Both the position numbers and the translations under genes were made by a program. This document shows positions 1-6,387 of a stretch of DNA of 10,133 bases, in pieces. The notes beneath the pieces were generated by a model, which saw only the letters and a list, made by a program, of their open reading frames with translations, ran no database searches and was not told where the DNA came from. The stretch is from Saprospiraceae bacterium (GTDB lineage Bacteria > Bacteroidota > Bacteroidia > Chitinophagales > Saprospiraceae): contig JALVCY010000402.1 in NCBI GenBank assembly GCA_027009605.1, forward strand, positions 1 through 10,133, read 5' to 3'. Positions within the stretch are counted from its first letter, which is position 1; each line of letters starts with the position of its first letter.

Positions 1-28
1 TAGGGGCTTTAGCCCCATTTGGTTACCC

Positions 29-57
29 AAAAAAATAAAAAAATGCGGCTAAAGCCG
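29..57 (-). terminator. Intrinsic terminator downstream of the dipeptidase gene
   Basis: Read on the minus strand, a five-pair hairpin (CGGCT/AGCCG, 57 down to 46, two-base loop) is followed by CA and then two runs of seven T split by one A (43 down to 29). This is the form of a rho-independent terminator, and it lies about 67 bases past the stop of the dipeptidase gene. It probably ends the thioredoxin-dipeptidase transcript. The hairpin belongs to the GCTAAAGC palindrome cluster, so a repeat seems to have been used as a terminator. Confidence 0.6.
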
Positions 58-82
58 GCTTCCCACTTAGTTTTTATCCGTC

Positions 83-120
83 AGCTAAAGCAGACGGTAA
101 AAGCTAAAGCAGACGGTAAA
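83..120. repeat. 19-base direct tandem repeat, two copies
   Basis: The unit AGCTAAAGCAGACGGTAAA occurs at 83-101 and again, identically, at 102-120. The four bases AGCT at 121-124 start a third copy and run into the stop codon of the dipeptidase gene. The duplication looks recent because the copies are identical. It repeats half of a hairpin (78-97) and may come from replication slippage. Confidence 0.8.
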
Positions 121-123
121 AGC

Positions 124-825
124 TTACCTACACTCCCACTCCACGCTGCTCAATTCATCAATCGGCCCCTTAAAATAATAATGCCACCATTCGGTACGAA
201 TACCCCGAAACCCGGCTTCAATCATAGCATCATGTAATATTTTTCGATGGTCAATTACTTTTTGCGAAAGCCCGGTATAGTCCGTATGTGCTTTCAATCC
301 AAAAAAATCATACGACGAACCCATATACAGCTCACGCATAGCCTTGATATCAAAAATAGTCAAATCCACGGCCATCCCCCGATTGTGCATAGAGCCTTTG
401 GCGGGTGGGGTTACATAGCTGGGATTAGGCACTTTGTCCCAGAGTCTTTGTTGGGCAGGACGTGGGCGATAGCAATCAAAAACCTTGATACCGATTCCTT
501 TTTTTCGTAGTTTCCGGTTGACAGATGCCAAGGCTTGTGCTACATCCGGCCGCAGATAGCAGGCCGGACAATCATAAATGACTTCTCCCGTAAAATTCTC
601 CGTCGTCGCATACCGGATATCCAATACGATGGTTGGATCCAAAGCTTGGATATTGATAAAGCCGGGAAGCCTGGGATAAGAGCGCTTCTTGGCCTTCTTC
701 TTGGGTGGGGAGACCATCTTTTTGACTACAGGCGTAGGCTTGGGTGTGGGTGTATTTTGACAACTCAAAATTAGAGCCAAGCAGCCAAGCCCCCAAAAGA
801 TTTTTTTCAGAAAGGAAGGCTTCAT
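124..825 (-). CDS. D-alanyl-D-alanine dipeptidase, VanX/DdpX type (peptidase M15D), lipoprotein
   Basis: This is probably a zinc dipeptidase that splits D-Ala-D-Ala. The 233-residue protein begins with a lipoprotein signal: KK, a hydrophobic run, then LILSC with Cys22 as the lipidated residue. A Pro/Lys-rich linker (about 23-50) leads to the catalytic domain. VanX-family residues can be seen: DIRYATTENF (Arg71), SMHNRGMAVD (His147 and Asp154, zinc ligands) and EWWH (Glu212 base, His215 ligand). The domain is about as long as VanX (roughly 200 residues); the lipid anchor and linker are extra. A CxxC pair (Cys86, Cys89) lies in DCPACY, where I do not expect one in VanX. The ATG shares one base with the stop of the upstream thioredoxin gene, so the two are probably translationally coupled. 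No VanH or VanA partner is present, so a role in peptidoglycan turnover or dipeptide recovery is more likely than glycopeptide resistance. Confidence 0.9.
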   Translation of the reverse strand: MKPSFLKKIFWGLGCLALILSCQNTPTPKPTPVVKKMVSPPKKKAKKRSYPRLPGFINIQALDPTIVLDIRYATTENFTGEVIYDCPACYLRPDVAQALASVNRKLRKKGIGIKVFDCYRPRPAQQRLWDKVPNPSYVTPPAKGSMHNRGMAVDLTIFDIKAMRELYMGSSYDFFGLKAHTDYTGLSQKVIDHRKILHDAMIEAGFRGIRTEWWHYYFKGPIDELSSVEWECR

Positions 826-2192
826 TATTCCCCAAAAATTTCTTTTAATTTTTGCGCAAGCAAAGGCCCGCGCAGCCCTTTGGCAATAATCCTTCCGTCT
901 TTATCTAATAAAAATGTAGCCGGGATGGAGCGTACTTTGTACAGTTGGGCGGCTTCACACTGCCAACCTTTGATGTCGCTGATGTGATGCCAAGGCAAGC
1001 CGTCATCATCTATGGCCTTTAGCCAAGCAGCCCGTTTGCGGTCTAAGCTGACGCTTAATACATCAAATCCTTTATCGTGGTATTTTTCATAGAGCCGTTT
1101 GACATTTGGATTCTCTCGTCGGCAAGGCCCGCACCAACTAGCCCAAAAATCAAGTAAAATCACCTTGCCGCGAAGGCTGGACAGCTTGAGTGGATTGCCT
1201 TTTGTGTCATTCAACTCAAAATCCGGAGCAACTTTTCCAATGTCCAAGTTGTGCTCTGCATGAAGCATCCTTTCGAGAGCGATGACAGACGGATCCGGTT
1301 TCTTAGTTTTGTATTTTTGGATGTAAAGTTTGCCAAAGTGGCTAAACAAGTCTTTGTTCTTGTTTCTAAAAGCCATGGTGACGCCACCCAGTGCATAGCG
1401 GTAGGTTTTAGAATCAGTAGGTATTTTTTCTAATAAATCTTCAATGTAAATTTGTTTTAGGGCATCTTCTTGTCGATAGCGATTCAGGGTTGCGGCATAG
1501 GTTTGGAAGGCATCAAAAACCATGGGAATATTATTGTAGGCCGGATTCTTGAAGTCTGCATAATGAAAATATTCTCTGGCAAAATACTCTAGTTCTGCGC
1601 CGTAGTTCATGTCATTATTCAAGAAGCTCAAGTAAAGGCTCAAGTTGGCCATGTGTCCGAGATAGGGATGGATTTCTTTTTTTGATTTGGCCCAAGCCAG
1701 TTTCTCAGCGTCTAGGGGTTGGAAGGCTTCCTTGAGTTTTTGGACACCGGCATCACGCTTAACTTTGCTCCGTATGGCCTGTTCTTTTATAGGAAATTGT
1801 TTGGCTTCTTGCAGTAAGATTTCTATTTTTCTGTTGAAGCTTTCCGGAGCAAATGCAGCCTTTCGAATTTGCCGGCATTGAGGCCGTAAAGCTATTTTTT
1901 TATCTAAACCAAAGACGACGGGTTTGACGACGTTGGGCTGTTGTCCGACAAAGTACATGATTGGAGTCTTCGTATTGACCTTGAAGGTGAAGGTCGAGTC
2001 TGCTGACGGTTTTTGGGTTTGAATAATGGTAAAAGAGATTCCATTAAATTCATAAAGCATTAATTTTGCCGGAAGGCAATCAGAATACTTTACGGTAAGC
2101 GTATAAGGCCTTGCGGCAAAAACAGCAATCTGTAAAAAAAGAAGCAAGACCAAAGTAGTCCACTTAGAATAGGTTTGCGGTATAGTTGACAT
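825..2192 (-). CDS. Exported TlpA-like thioredoxin-fold protein with large N-terminal domain
   Basis: Probably an exported thiol-disulfide oxidoreductase, perhaps anchored at the inner membrane. The 455-residue protein starts with a hydrophobic signal (LVLLLFLQIAVFA, about 14-26). Residues 30-310 form a mixed and then mainly helical region that I cannot assign; in Bacteroidota such regions often precede a TlpA domain. The AhpC/TSA-like thioredoxin domain covers about 320-455, with FWASWCGPC (redox Cys354 and Cys357) and the cis-proline in SIPATF (Pro424). The reading frame stays open to a TTG at 2330, adding 46 residues. I chose the ATG at 2192 because a signal peptide follows directly and because the extension contains two -7 promoter boxes. 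There is no Shine-Dalgarno sequence. The gene ends in TAATG, overlapping the dipeptidase start. Oxidation or reduction of envelope proteins is inferred; the substrate is unknown. Confidence 0.85.
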   Translation of the reverse strand: MSTIPQTYSKWTTLVLLLFLQIAVFAARPYTLTVKYSDCLPAKLMLYEFNGISFTIIQTQKPSADSTFTFKVNTKTPIMYFVGQQPNVVKPVVFGLDKKIALRPQCRQIRKAAFAPESFNRKIEILLQEAKQFPIKEQAIRSKVKRDAGVQKLKEAFQPLDAEKLAWAKSKKEIHPYLGHMANLSLYLSFLNNDMNYGAELEYFAREYFHYADFKNPAYNNIPMVFDAFQTYAATLNRYRQEDALKQIYIEDLLEKIPTDSKTYRYALGGVTMAFRNKNKDLFSHFGKLYIQKYKTKKPDPSVIALERMLHAEHNLDIGKVAPDFELNDTKGNPLKLSSLRGKVILLDFWASWCGPCRRENPNVKRLYEKYHDKGFDVLSVSLDRKRAAWLKAIDDDGLPWHHISDIKGWQCEAAQLYKVRSIPATFLLDKDGRIIAKGLRGPLLAQKLKEIFGE

Positions 2193-2250
2193 CAAAAGGT
2201 AATTTATTGAGCAGAAAAAAATCAATACGCCAAATAAAGCGTACAAGTCG

Positions 2251-2258
2251 CAAAGATA
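2251..2258 (-). promoter_or_regulatory. Bacteroidota-type -7 element upstream of the thioredoxin gene
   Basis: On the minus strand the box reads TATCTTTG followed by C, an exact match to the TAnnTTTG consensus of the Bacteroidota primary sigma factor. I see no clear TTG at the -33 position. Transcription would begin near 2245, giving a leader of about 50 bases before the ATG at 2192. This supports the shorter protein start. Confidence 0.55.
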
Positions 2259-2292
2259 AAGGAATTTATAGCGTTTTATTTTAAAAGATTTG

Positions 2293-2403
2293 TTAAGAGA
2301 GAAATGGATTGCCAAAGTTACGGTACTCAATTTTGGGGAACGTCATTTTAGGTGTGTGGGCGAACGCAAGTTGAGACCGATGGATGACGGGGACGTTAGC
2401 CAT
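2293..2403 (-). CDS. Possible 36-residue small ORF in the kdsD-thioredoxin spacer
   Basis: A minus-strand ATG at 2403 opens 36 codons ending in TAA at 2293-2295. The peptide begins MANVPVIHRSQLAF and ends NFGNPFLS. An AAGGAG lies about 13 bases before the ATG, rather far for a ribosome binding site. The 60 or so bases after the start are visibly more GC-rich than their surroundings. The 3' part overlaps the possible -7 box at 2313-2320. I recognise no family. It could be a leader peptide, a fragment of a dispersed sequence, or chance. Confidence 0.15.
   Translation of the reverse strand: MANVPVIHRSQLAFAHTPKMTFPKIEYRNFGNPFLS
2313..2320 (-). promoter_or_regulatory. Second possible -7 element upstream of the thioredoxin gene
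   Basis: The minus strand reads TAACTTTG followed by G, again a full TAnnTTTG match, 62 bases upstream of the first box. No TTG sits at the usual -33 distance. It may be an alternative start site for the thioredoxin-dipeptidase operon, or a chance match. It lies within the possible 36-codon ORF. Confidence 0.3.
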
Positions 2404-2438
2404 TTATAAATCTTTGCTCCTTGCTTTGACCATTCCTA

Positions 2439-3407
2439 TCAAATCAACCCTTCTCGAATCAAATCATGTAAATGCAAAATACCTGCATAACGTGTGCCAT
2501 CTAAAGCAATTAATTGAGTGATACTGTTTTTTCTAATCATCTCTAACGCCTTGACTGCGTGTGCATTATAATCAATGGTCTTGGGATGCTGAGTCATAAT
2601 GTTTTTGGCCGTAAGGCGGTCGGTGTCCTGTCCGGATTCCAGCATGCGACGTAAGTCTCCATCGGTGATAATGCCTTCTAGTTGGCCGGAAGGAGACAAC
2701 ACAGCTGTTACGCCAAGGTGCTTAGAAGTCATTTCGATGATGACATCTTTGATGGATGCGTCCAATTGGACTGCGGGCAATTCATTGTTTTCAACAATAT
2801 CGCTTACGCGCAAATACAGTTGTTTGCCCAAGGATCCGCCGGGATGGAACTGGGCAAAATCATTAGGCGTGAATCCGCGCAGAGCCAATAGAGAAGTCGC
2901 CATGGCATCTCCCATGGCCATTTGCGCTGTGGTACTGGCGGTGGGCGCCAGATTATTGGGGTCTGCTTCTTTGAGAACCGGCGTATGGATGACAAATGTA
3001 GCAGCTTTCGCCAAATAAGACTGCTGCTCACTTACCATGGCAATGGTCTGATTGCCTAGATTTTTGAGAAAGGTCATCAAAAGCTTCATCTCCGGAGTCT
3101 GCCCACTTTTAGAAATACACAAAATAATATCGTTCTTTTGGATAATCCCTAAATCGCCATGAATTGCATCCGCAGCATGCATAAATATAGAAGGTGTACC
3201 TGTCGAATTAAAAGTAGCGACCATCTTCATACCCACAATGGCGCTCTTGCCAATGCCGGTTACAATCAACCGTCCATTATTTTTATAAATCGCCAAAACG
3301 GCGGAAATGAATTGTTGAGTGATTGCATTCACTAACCCATTTAGGGTATCTGCTTCAATTTGTATAGTTTCTTGTGCGATTTTTTCAATTAATGTTTCAT
3401 TTCTCAT
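2439..3407 (-). CDS. kdsD: Arabinose-5-phosphate isomerase (KpsF/GutQ family), Kdo biosynthesis
   Basis: Interconverts ribulose-5-phosphate and arabinose-5-phosphate in the cytoplasm, the first step to Kdo of the lipopolysaccharide inner core. The 322-residue length is usual for the family. An N-terminal SIS domain (about 30-175) has GIGKSA (Lys54), IHGDLG (His83) and the sugar-phosphate loop SKSGQTPE (99-106). The family motif HPGGSLGK (188-195) leads into two CBS domains (about 203-260 and 268-322). All residues I expect at the active site are present. The start is ATG with no Shine-Dalgarno. No other Kdo gene is in the window, so it is probably transcribed alone, divergently from recQ. No terminator is visible after it, so some read-through towards the thioredoxin gene is possible. 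A KpsF gene beside recQ is, as I recall, common in Bacteroidota. Confidence 0.93.
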   Translation of the reverse strand: MRNETLIEKIAQETIQIEADTLNGLVNAITQQFISAVLAIYKNNGRLIVTGIGKSAIVGMKMVATFNSTGTPSIFMHAADAIHGDLGIIQKNDIILCISKSGQTPEMKLLMTFLKNLGNQTIAMVSEQQSYLAKAATFVIHTPVLKEADPNNLAPTASTTAQMAMGDAMATSLLALRGFTPNDFAQFHPGGSLGKQLYLRVSDIVENNELPAVQLDASIKDVIIEMTSKHLGVTAVLSPSGQLEGIITDGDLRRMLESGQDTDRLTAKNIMTQHPKTIDYNAHAVKALEMIRKNSITQLIALDGTRYAGILHLHDLIREGLI

Positions 3408-3480
3408 TCTTTTGTCGTATTTTTGAAAGGTTTTTGTCAGGAAGGGATGTCAAGATGCTTATTTTGATTCTTAGGAGTCG

Positions 3481-3512
3481 CAAAATAATGGTTTTTTATT
3501 GACTAAAAACAA
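3481..3512 (-). promoter_or_regulatory. Candidate kdsD promoter
   Basis: On the minus strand TTG (3512-3510) is followed after 21 bases by TTATTTTG then C (3488-3481). This matches a Bacteroidota -33/-7 pair with one mismatch in the -7 box (T for A at its second base). The transcript would start near 3475, giving a leader of about 65 bases. The match is imperfect and there is no other support. Confidence 0.35.
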
Positions 3513-3565
3513 TAGCATTCAAAATATCGCCCATCTCCTAAACGACAAATTTTCAACTTACATAT

Positions 3566-3596
3566 TTGAAGTGTTTTCCTAGGGGGAAGGACTTTG
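3566..3596 (+). promoter_or_regulatory. Weak candidate recQ promoter
   Basis: TTG at 3566-3568 is followed after 20 bases by GGACTTTG then C (3589-3596). The TTTG half of the -7 element is there but the TA half is not. The transcript would start around 3603, leaving a leader of roughly 100 bases before the ATG at 3701. A full TATTTTTG box exists at 3418-3425 but is about 280 bases from the gene. Otherwise the divergent spacer 3408-3700 shows no gene or clear hairpin. Confidence 0.25.
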
Positions 3597-3700
3597 CTTT
3601 TTCGTCTCAGTGATTCAATTTGGATTTACAAGAAGGGATGGCCGCTTGGATAAGCAAATCATTATTTAGTGGCTTAAAGAAAGAGACAAACAAAAAAATA

Positions 3701-5911
3701 ATGGAGAACGGAGTGAGTAACACAATCGTGAAGTATGACTTAAAAAAATCCTTAAAGCATTTTTTTGGGTTTGATAAGTTTAAGTTGTTTCAAGAGCAAA
3801 TCATCCAAAGTGTATTGGATGGCAAAGATACTTTTGTCATTATGCCTACCGGTGGGGGCAAATCACTTTGCTATCAACTGCCCGCCTTAATGATGGAAGG
3901 AACGGCCATCGTCGTTTCGCCCCTCATTGCTTTGATGAAAAATCAAGTGGATTCCGTTCGGGGATATTCTGAGAATGATGATGTCGCCCATTTTTTGAAC
4001 TCTTCCTTAAATAAAACCCAAACTAAAAAAGTCCGGGCGGATATCGTCTCAGGAGTCACCAAACTATTGTTTGTTGCTCCGGAAACCTTGACCAAAGAAG
4101 AAAACTTGGAGTTTTTTGCCAATGTGAAGATTTCTTTTATTGCCGTTGATGAAGCACATTGTATTTCGGAGTGGGGACATGACTTTAGGCCGGAATACCG
4201 TAAGATTCGGTCTATGTTGGATTATATCGGCAAAGAAATTCCGGTGATTGCTTTGACGGCAACGGCGACTCCAAAAGTAAAGTCCGATATTATCAAAAAC
4301 TTAATGATGGTTGATGAGAATGTCTTTATCTCCTCATTTAATCGGGATAATCTTTTCTACGAAGTTCGGCCCAAAGGTAAAAAACCGGATACGCTCAAAA
4401 ATATCTTAAAGTTTATCAAGAAGCACGCCGATGGACAATCCGGCATCATCTATGTCCAAAATCGAAAAACAACGGAAGATATTGCCGGTTTTTTGCAAAC
4501 CAATAAAATCAAAGCCGTCCCTTATCATGCCGGATTAGATTCAAAAACCAGGACTAAAGCCCAAGATGACTTCCTGTCCGAAGAAGTGGATGTCATAGTT
4601 GCGACTATCGCCTTTGGTATGGGCATCGACAAACCGGACGTGCGTTTTGTGATTCATTATGACATCCCCAAAAGCATCGAAAACTATTACCAAGAGACCG
4701 GACGGGCAGGCCGAGACGGCTTGGCCGGGCATTGCTTGACTTTTTACTCTTATCGGGATATTCAGCGCTTGGAGAAATTTTTGAGAGACAAACCTGTCGC
4801 CGAGAGAGAAATGGGGGCTCTGCTGATGCAGGATATGATGGCCTACTCCGAAATCGCTACTTGTCGCCGTCAGTACTTGCTCCATTATTTTGGAGAAGAT
4901 TTTGATTCCCACGATTGCAACGGGATGTGTGACAACTGCAAGTACCCAAGAGAAAAAGAAGAAGTTCAGGATGAAATGGTCAAGGTGCTCAATGGCGTCC
5001 AAGAAATCAAGGAAAACTATCGTATCAAAATGGTCATAGACTTTTTGATGGGAGATGAAAACAAAGAAATTAAAGACTTTGGCTTTCATGAATACAAATA
5101 TTTTGGCGTAGGCAAAGACAAAGACAAAGCCTTTTGGAATTCTATCATTCGTCAAGCACTTTTGCGGAAGCTACTTTGCAAGGATATTGAAAAATATGGC
5201 GTGGTCAAATTGACAGACGCAGGAAGGGATTTTTTGAAAAAACCTTATCCCATCCAAATTCCACTCAATATCAACTACGACAATTTGCCGCCTGAAGATA
5301 ATACGCCTTCCGGAGTGCTCGATCAAACCATCTTGGCTTTGCTTAAAGATTTGCGAAAGTCAGAAGCCAAGCGCCTTGGAGTGCCTCCTTTTGTTATCTT
5401 TCAAGAACCTTCTCTGGAAGATATGGCGACTCAATATCCGATTAGCATGGAAGACATGCTCCAAATCGGTGGAGTGAGCGCAGGAAAAGCTAAAAAATAC
5501 GCAAAACCATTCTTGGACTTAATCGCCAAGTATGTAAATGAGAATGATATCGAACGCCCGACGGATATTCTGGTGCGCTCCGTGGCCAATCGCTCCAAAC
5601 TAAAAATTCACATCATTGAAGGGGTGGATCGGCGCTTGCCTTTAGAAGAAATTGCTTCGACCAACAATATCACAATGGAAGCCCTTCAAGAAGAAATGTA
5701 CAAAATTATTTCCGCCGGTTCCAAGATTAATATTAGTTACTATCTCGAAGAACGTATGGATGAAGATGTCGTCGATGAGATTATGGACTATTTTATGTCT
5801 GCCGAGTCTGATTCGCTGGATGATGCTTTTGATGCTTTGGAAGAAGACGATATCACGTACGAAGAAATTCAGCTCGTTCGGTTGCACTTTCTTTCGGAAG
5901 TAGCCAACTAG
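3701..5911 (+). CDS. recQ: ATP-dependent DNA helicase RecQ, with Bacteroidota-type C-terminal extension
   Basis: A 3'-to-5' superfamily 2 DNA helicase for recombination repair. The 736-residue protein shows the Q-motif region (FGFDKFKLFQEQ, 22-33), Walker A TGGGKS (50-55), DEAH (150-153), the aromatic-rich HCISEWGHDFRPEY after it, and motif VI QETGRAGRDG (331-340). The zinc site uses Cys388, Cys406, Cys410 and Cys413. An RQC winged-helix region (about 425-515) and an HRDC domain (about 540-612) follow. Residues 615-736 are an extra region: a helix-turn-helix-like stretch (RLPLEEIASTNNITMEAL), then an acidic tail. E. coli RecQ is about 125 residues shorter. The frame is open up to a TTG at 3620 and an ATG at 3638. 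I chose 3701 because the run AAAAAAATA before it is typical of Bacteroidota and the earlier residues do not look like RecQ. aroQ follows 14 bases after the stop. Confidence 0.95.
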   Translation: MENGVSNTIVKYDLKKSLKHFFGFDKFKLFQEQIIQSVLDGKDTFVIMPTGGGKSLCYQLPALMMEGTAIVVSPLIALMKNQVDSVRGYSENDDVAHFLNSSLNKTQTKKVRADIVSGVTKLLFVAPETLTKEENLEFFANVKISFIAVDEAHCISEWGHDFRPEYRKIRSMLDYIGKEIPVIALTATATPKVKSDIIKNLMMVDENVFISSFNRDNLFYEVRPKGKKPDTLKNILKFIKKHADGQSGIIYVQNRKTTEDIAGFLQTNKIKAVPYHAGLDSKTRTKAQDDFLSEEVDVIVATIAFGMGIDKPDVRFVIHYDIPKSIENYYQETGRAGRDGLAGHCLTFYSYRDIQRLEKFLRDKPVAEREMGALLMQDMMAYSEIATCRRQYLLHYFGEDFDSHDCNGMCDNCKYPREKEEVQDEMVKVLNGVQEIKENYRIKMVIDFLMGDENKEIKDFGFHEYKYFGVGKDKDKAFWNSIIRQALLRKLLCKDIEKYGVVKLTDAGRDFLKKPYPIQIPLNINYDNLPPEDNTPSGVLDQTILALLKDLRKSEAKRLGVPPFVIFQEPSLEDMATQYPISMEDMLQIGGVSAGKAKKYAKPFLDLIAKYVNENDIERPTDILVRSVANRSKLKIHIIEGVDRRLPLEEIASTNNITMEALQEEMYKIISAGSKINISYYLEERMDEDVVDEIMDYFMSAESDSLDDAFDALEEDDITYEEIQLVRLHFLSEVAN

Positions 5912-5925
5912 CCAAAAAAAAGCTT

Positions 5926-6342
5926 ATGCGCATCTTGATTATCAATGGCCCGAATCTTAATCTTTTAGGGACTCGTGAACCGGAATTATATGGTAGCCAA
6001 TCTTTTGAAGAGTTTTTAAAAACTCTTCACTTTGACGGGGTTGAAATAGATTATTTTCAGAGCAATATCGAAGGGGAAATGATTACAGCTATCCAAAATA
6101 GCCGCCTCCATCACGATGGCGTCGTACTCAATGCCGCAGCTTATTCTCATACTTCGATTGGCATTGCGGATGCTGTGACGGCCATTGATATTCCGGTGGT
6201 GGAAGTCCACATTTCTAATATCTATCGTCGGGAGAATTTTAGGCACTTTACTTATTTGGCTTCCCGGTGTGTGGGGACGATTGCCGGCTTAGGATTGAAG
6301 GGCTATGAATTGGCTATCCTGTATTTGCTTTCGCAAAAATAA
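5926..6342 (+). CDS. aroQ: 3-dehydroquinate dehydratase, type II
   Basis: Removes water from 3-dehydroquinate to give 3-dehydroshikimate, the third step of the shikimate pathway, in the cytoplasm; the type II family forms dodecamers. The 138-residue length is normal. The signature runs NGPNLNLLGTREPELYG (7-23), with Asn10, Arg17 and the catalytic Tyr22 in the flexible lid. NAAAYSHTS (69-77) holds Asn69 and His75, EVHISN (93-98) holds catalytic His95, and FRHFTY contributes Arg106. Nothing expected is missing. It starts 14 bases after recQ in an A-rich leader, so co-transcription with recQ is likely. No other aro gene is near. Confidence 0.96.
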   Translation: MRILIINGPNLNLLGTREPELYGSQSFEEFLKTLHFDGVEIDYFQSNIEGEMITAIQNSRLHHDGVVLNAAAYSHTSIGIADAVTAIDIPVVEVHISNIYRRENFRHFTYLASRCVGTIAGLGLKGYELAILYLLSQK

Positions 6343-6387
6343 ATCTTAGGCATCTATTGTGTCTTTCTCCGTCTAACCGACAGTCTC

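Larger units (their letters stand above)
3..120. repeat. Cluster of small palindromes sharing the core GCTAAAGC
   Basis: The eight-base core GCTAAAGC occurs at 48-55, 84-91 and 103-110, and in inverted form (GCTTTAGC) at 6-13. Three copies are centres of larger hairpins with different arms: GGGGCT/AGCCCC at 3-16, CGGCT/AGCCG at 46-57, and CCGTC/GACGG (78-82 with 93-97) around the copy at 84-91. The core is constant while the arms vary with compensating changes, which suggests a dispersed palindromic repeat (REP-like) rather than one simple terminator. No transposase is in view. Whether the repeat is found elsewhere in the genome cannot be seen from here. Confidence 0.6.

Noticed and set aside
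83..120. Start of a CRISPR array
   Set aside because: The 19-base repeats are directly adjacent with no spacer, and there is no cas gene in the window.
124..825. Vancomycin resistance gene vanX
   Set aside because: The catalytic residues match the VanX family, but there is no vanH, vanA or VanRS-type regulator, and the lipoprotein form in a Gram-negative background points to peptidoglycan turnover.
2339..2397. Short inverted repeats AACGTC/GACGTT and CGTCAT/ATGACG
   Set aside because: The arms are only six bases, compete with each other and have no T tract, so I do not call a terminator or operator.
2599..3018. 139-codon open frame on the plus strand within kdsD
   Set aside because: Antisense to a well-conserved SIS/CBS gene, with no recognisable motif and no upstream signal.
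3418..3425. TATTTTTG as the recQ promoter -7 box
   Set aside because: It matches TAnnTTTG but lies about 280 bases before the chosen recQ start and has no TTG at the -33 distance, so a chance match in AT-rich DNA is more likely.
3620..3700. Longer RecQ starting at TTG 3620 or ATG 3638
   Set aside because: The extra residues do not resemble RecQ N-termini. The GGG directly abutting ATG 3638 is too close to be a ribosome binding site, and the ATG at 3701 has the A-rich leader typical of this group.
4541..5155. 204-codon open frame on the minus strand within recQ
   Set aside because: It lies opposite the helicase and zinc-binding parts of recQ, which are clearly coding, and its translation is rich in Phe/Val/His with no recognisable motif. 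It is a shadow frame.
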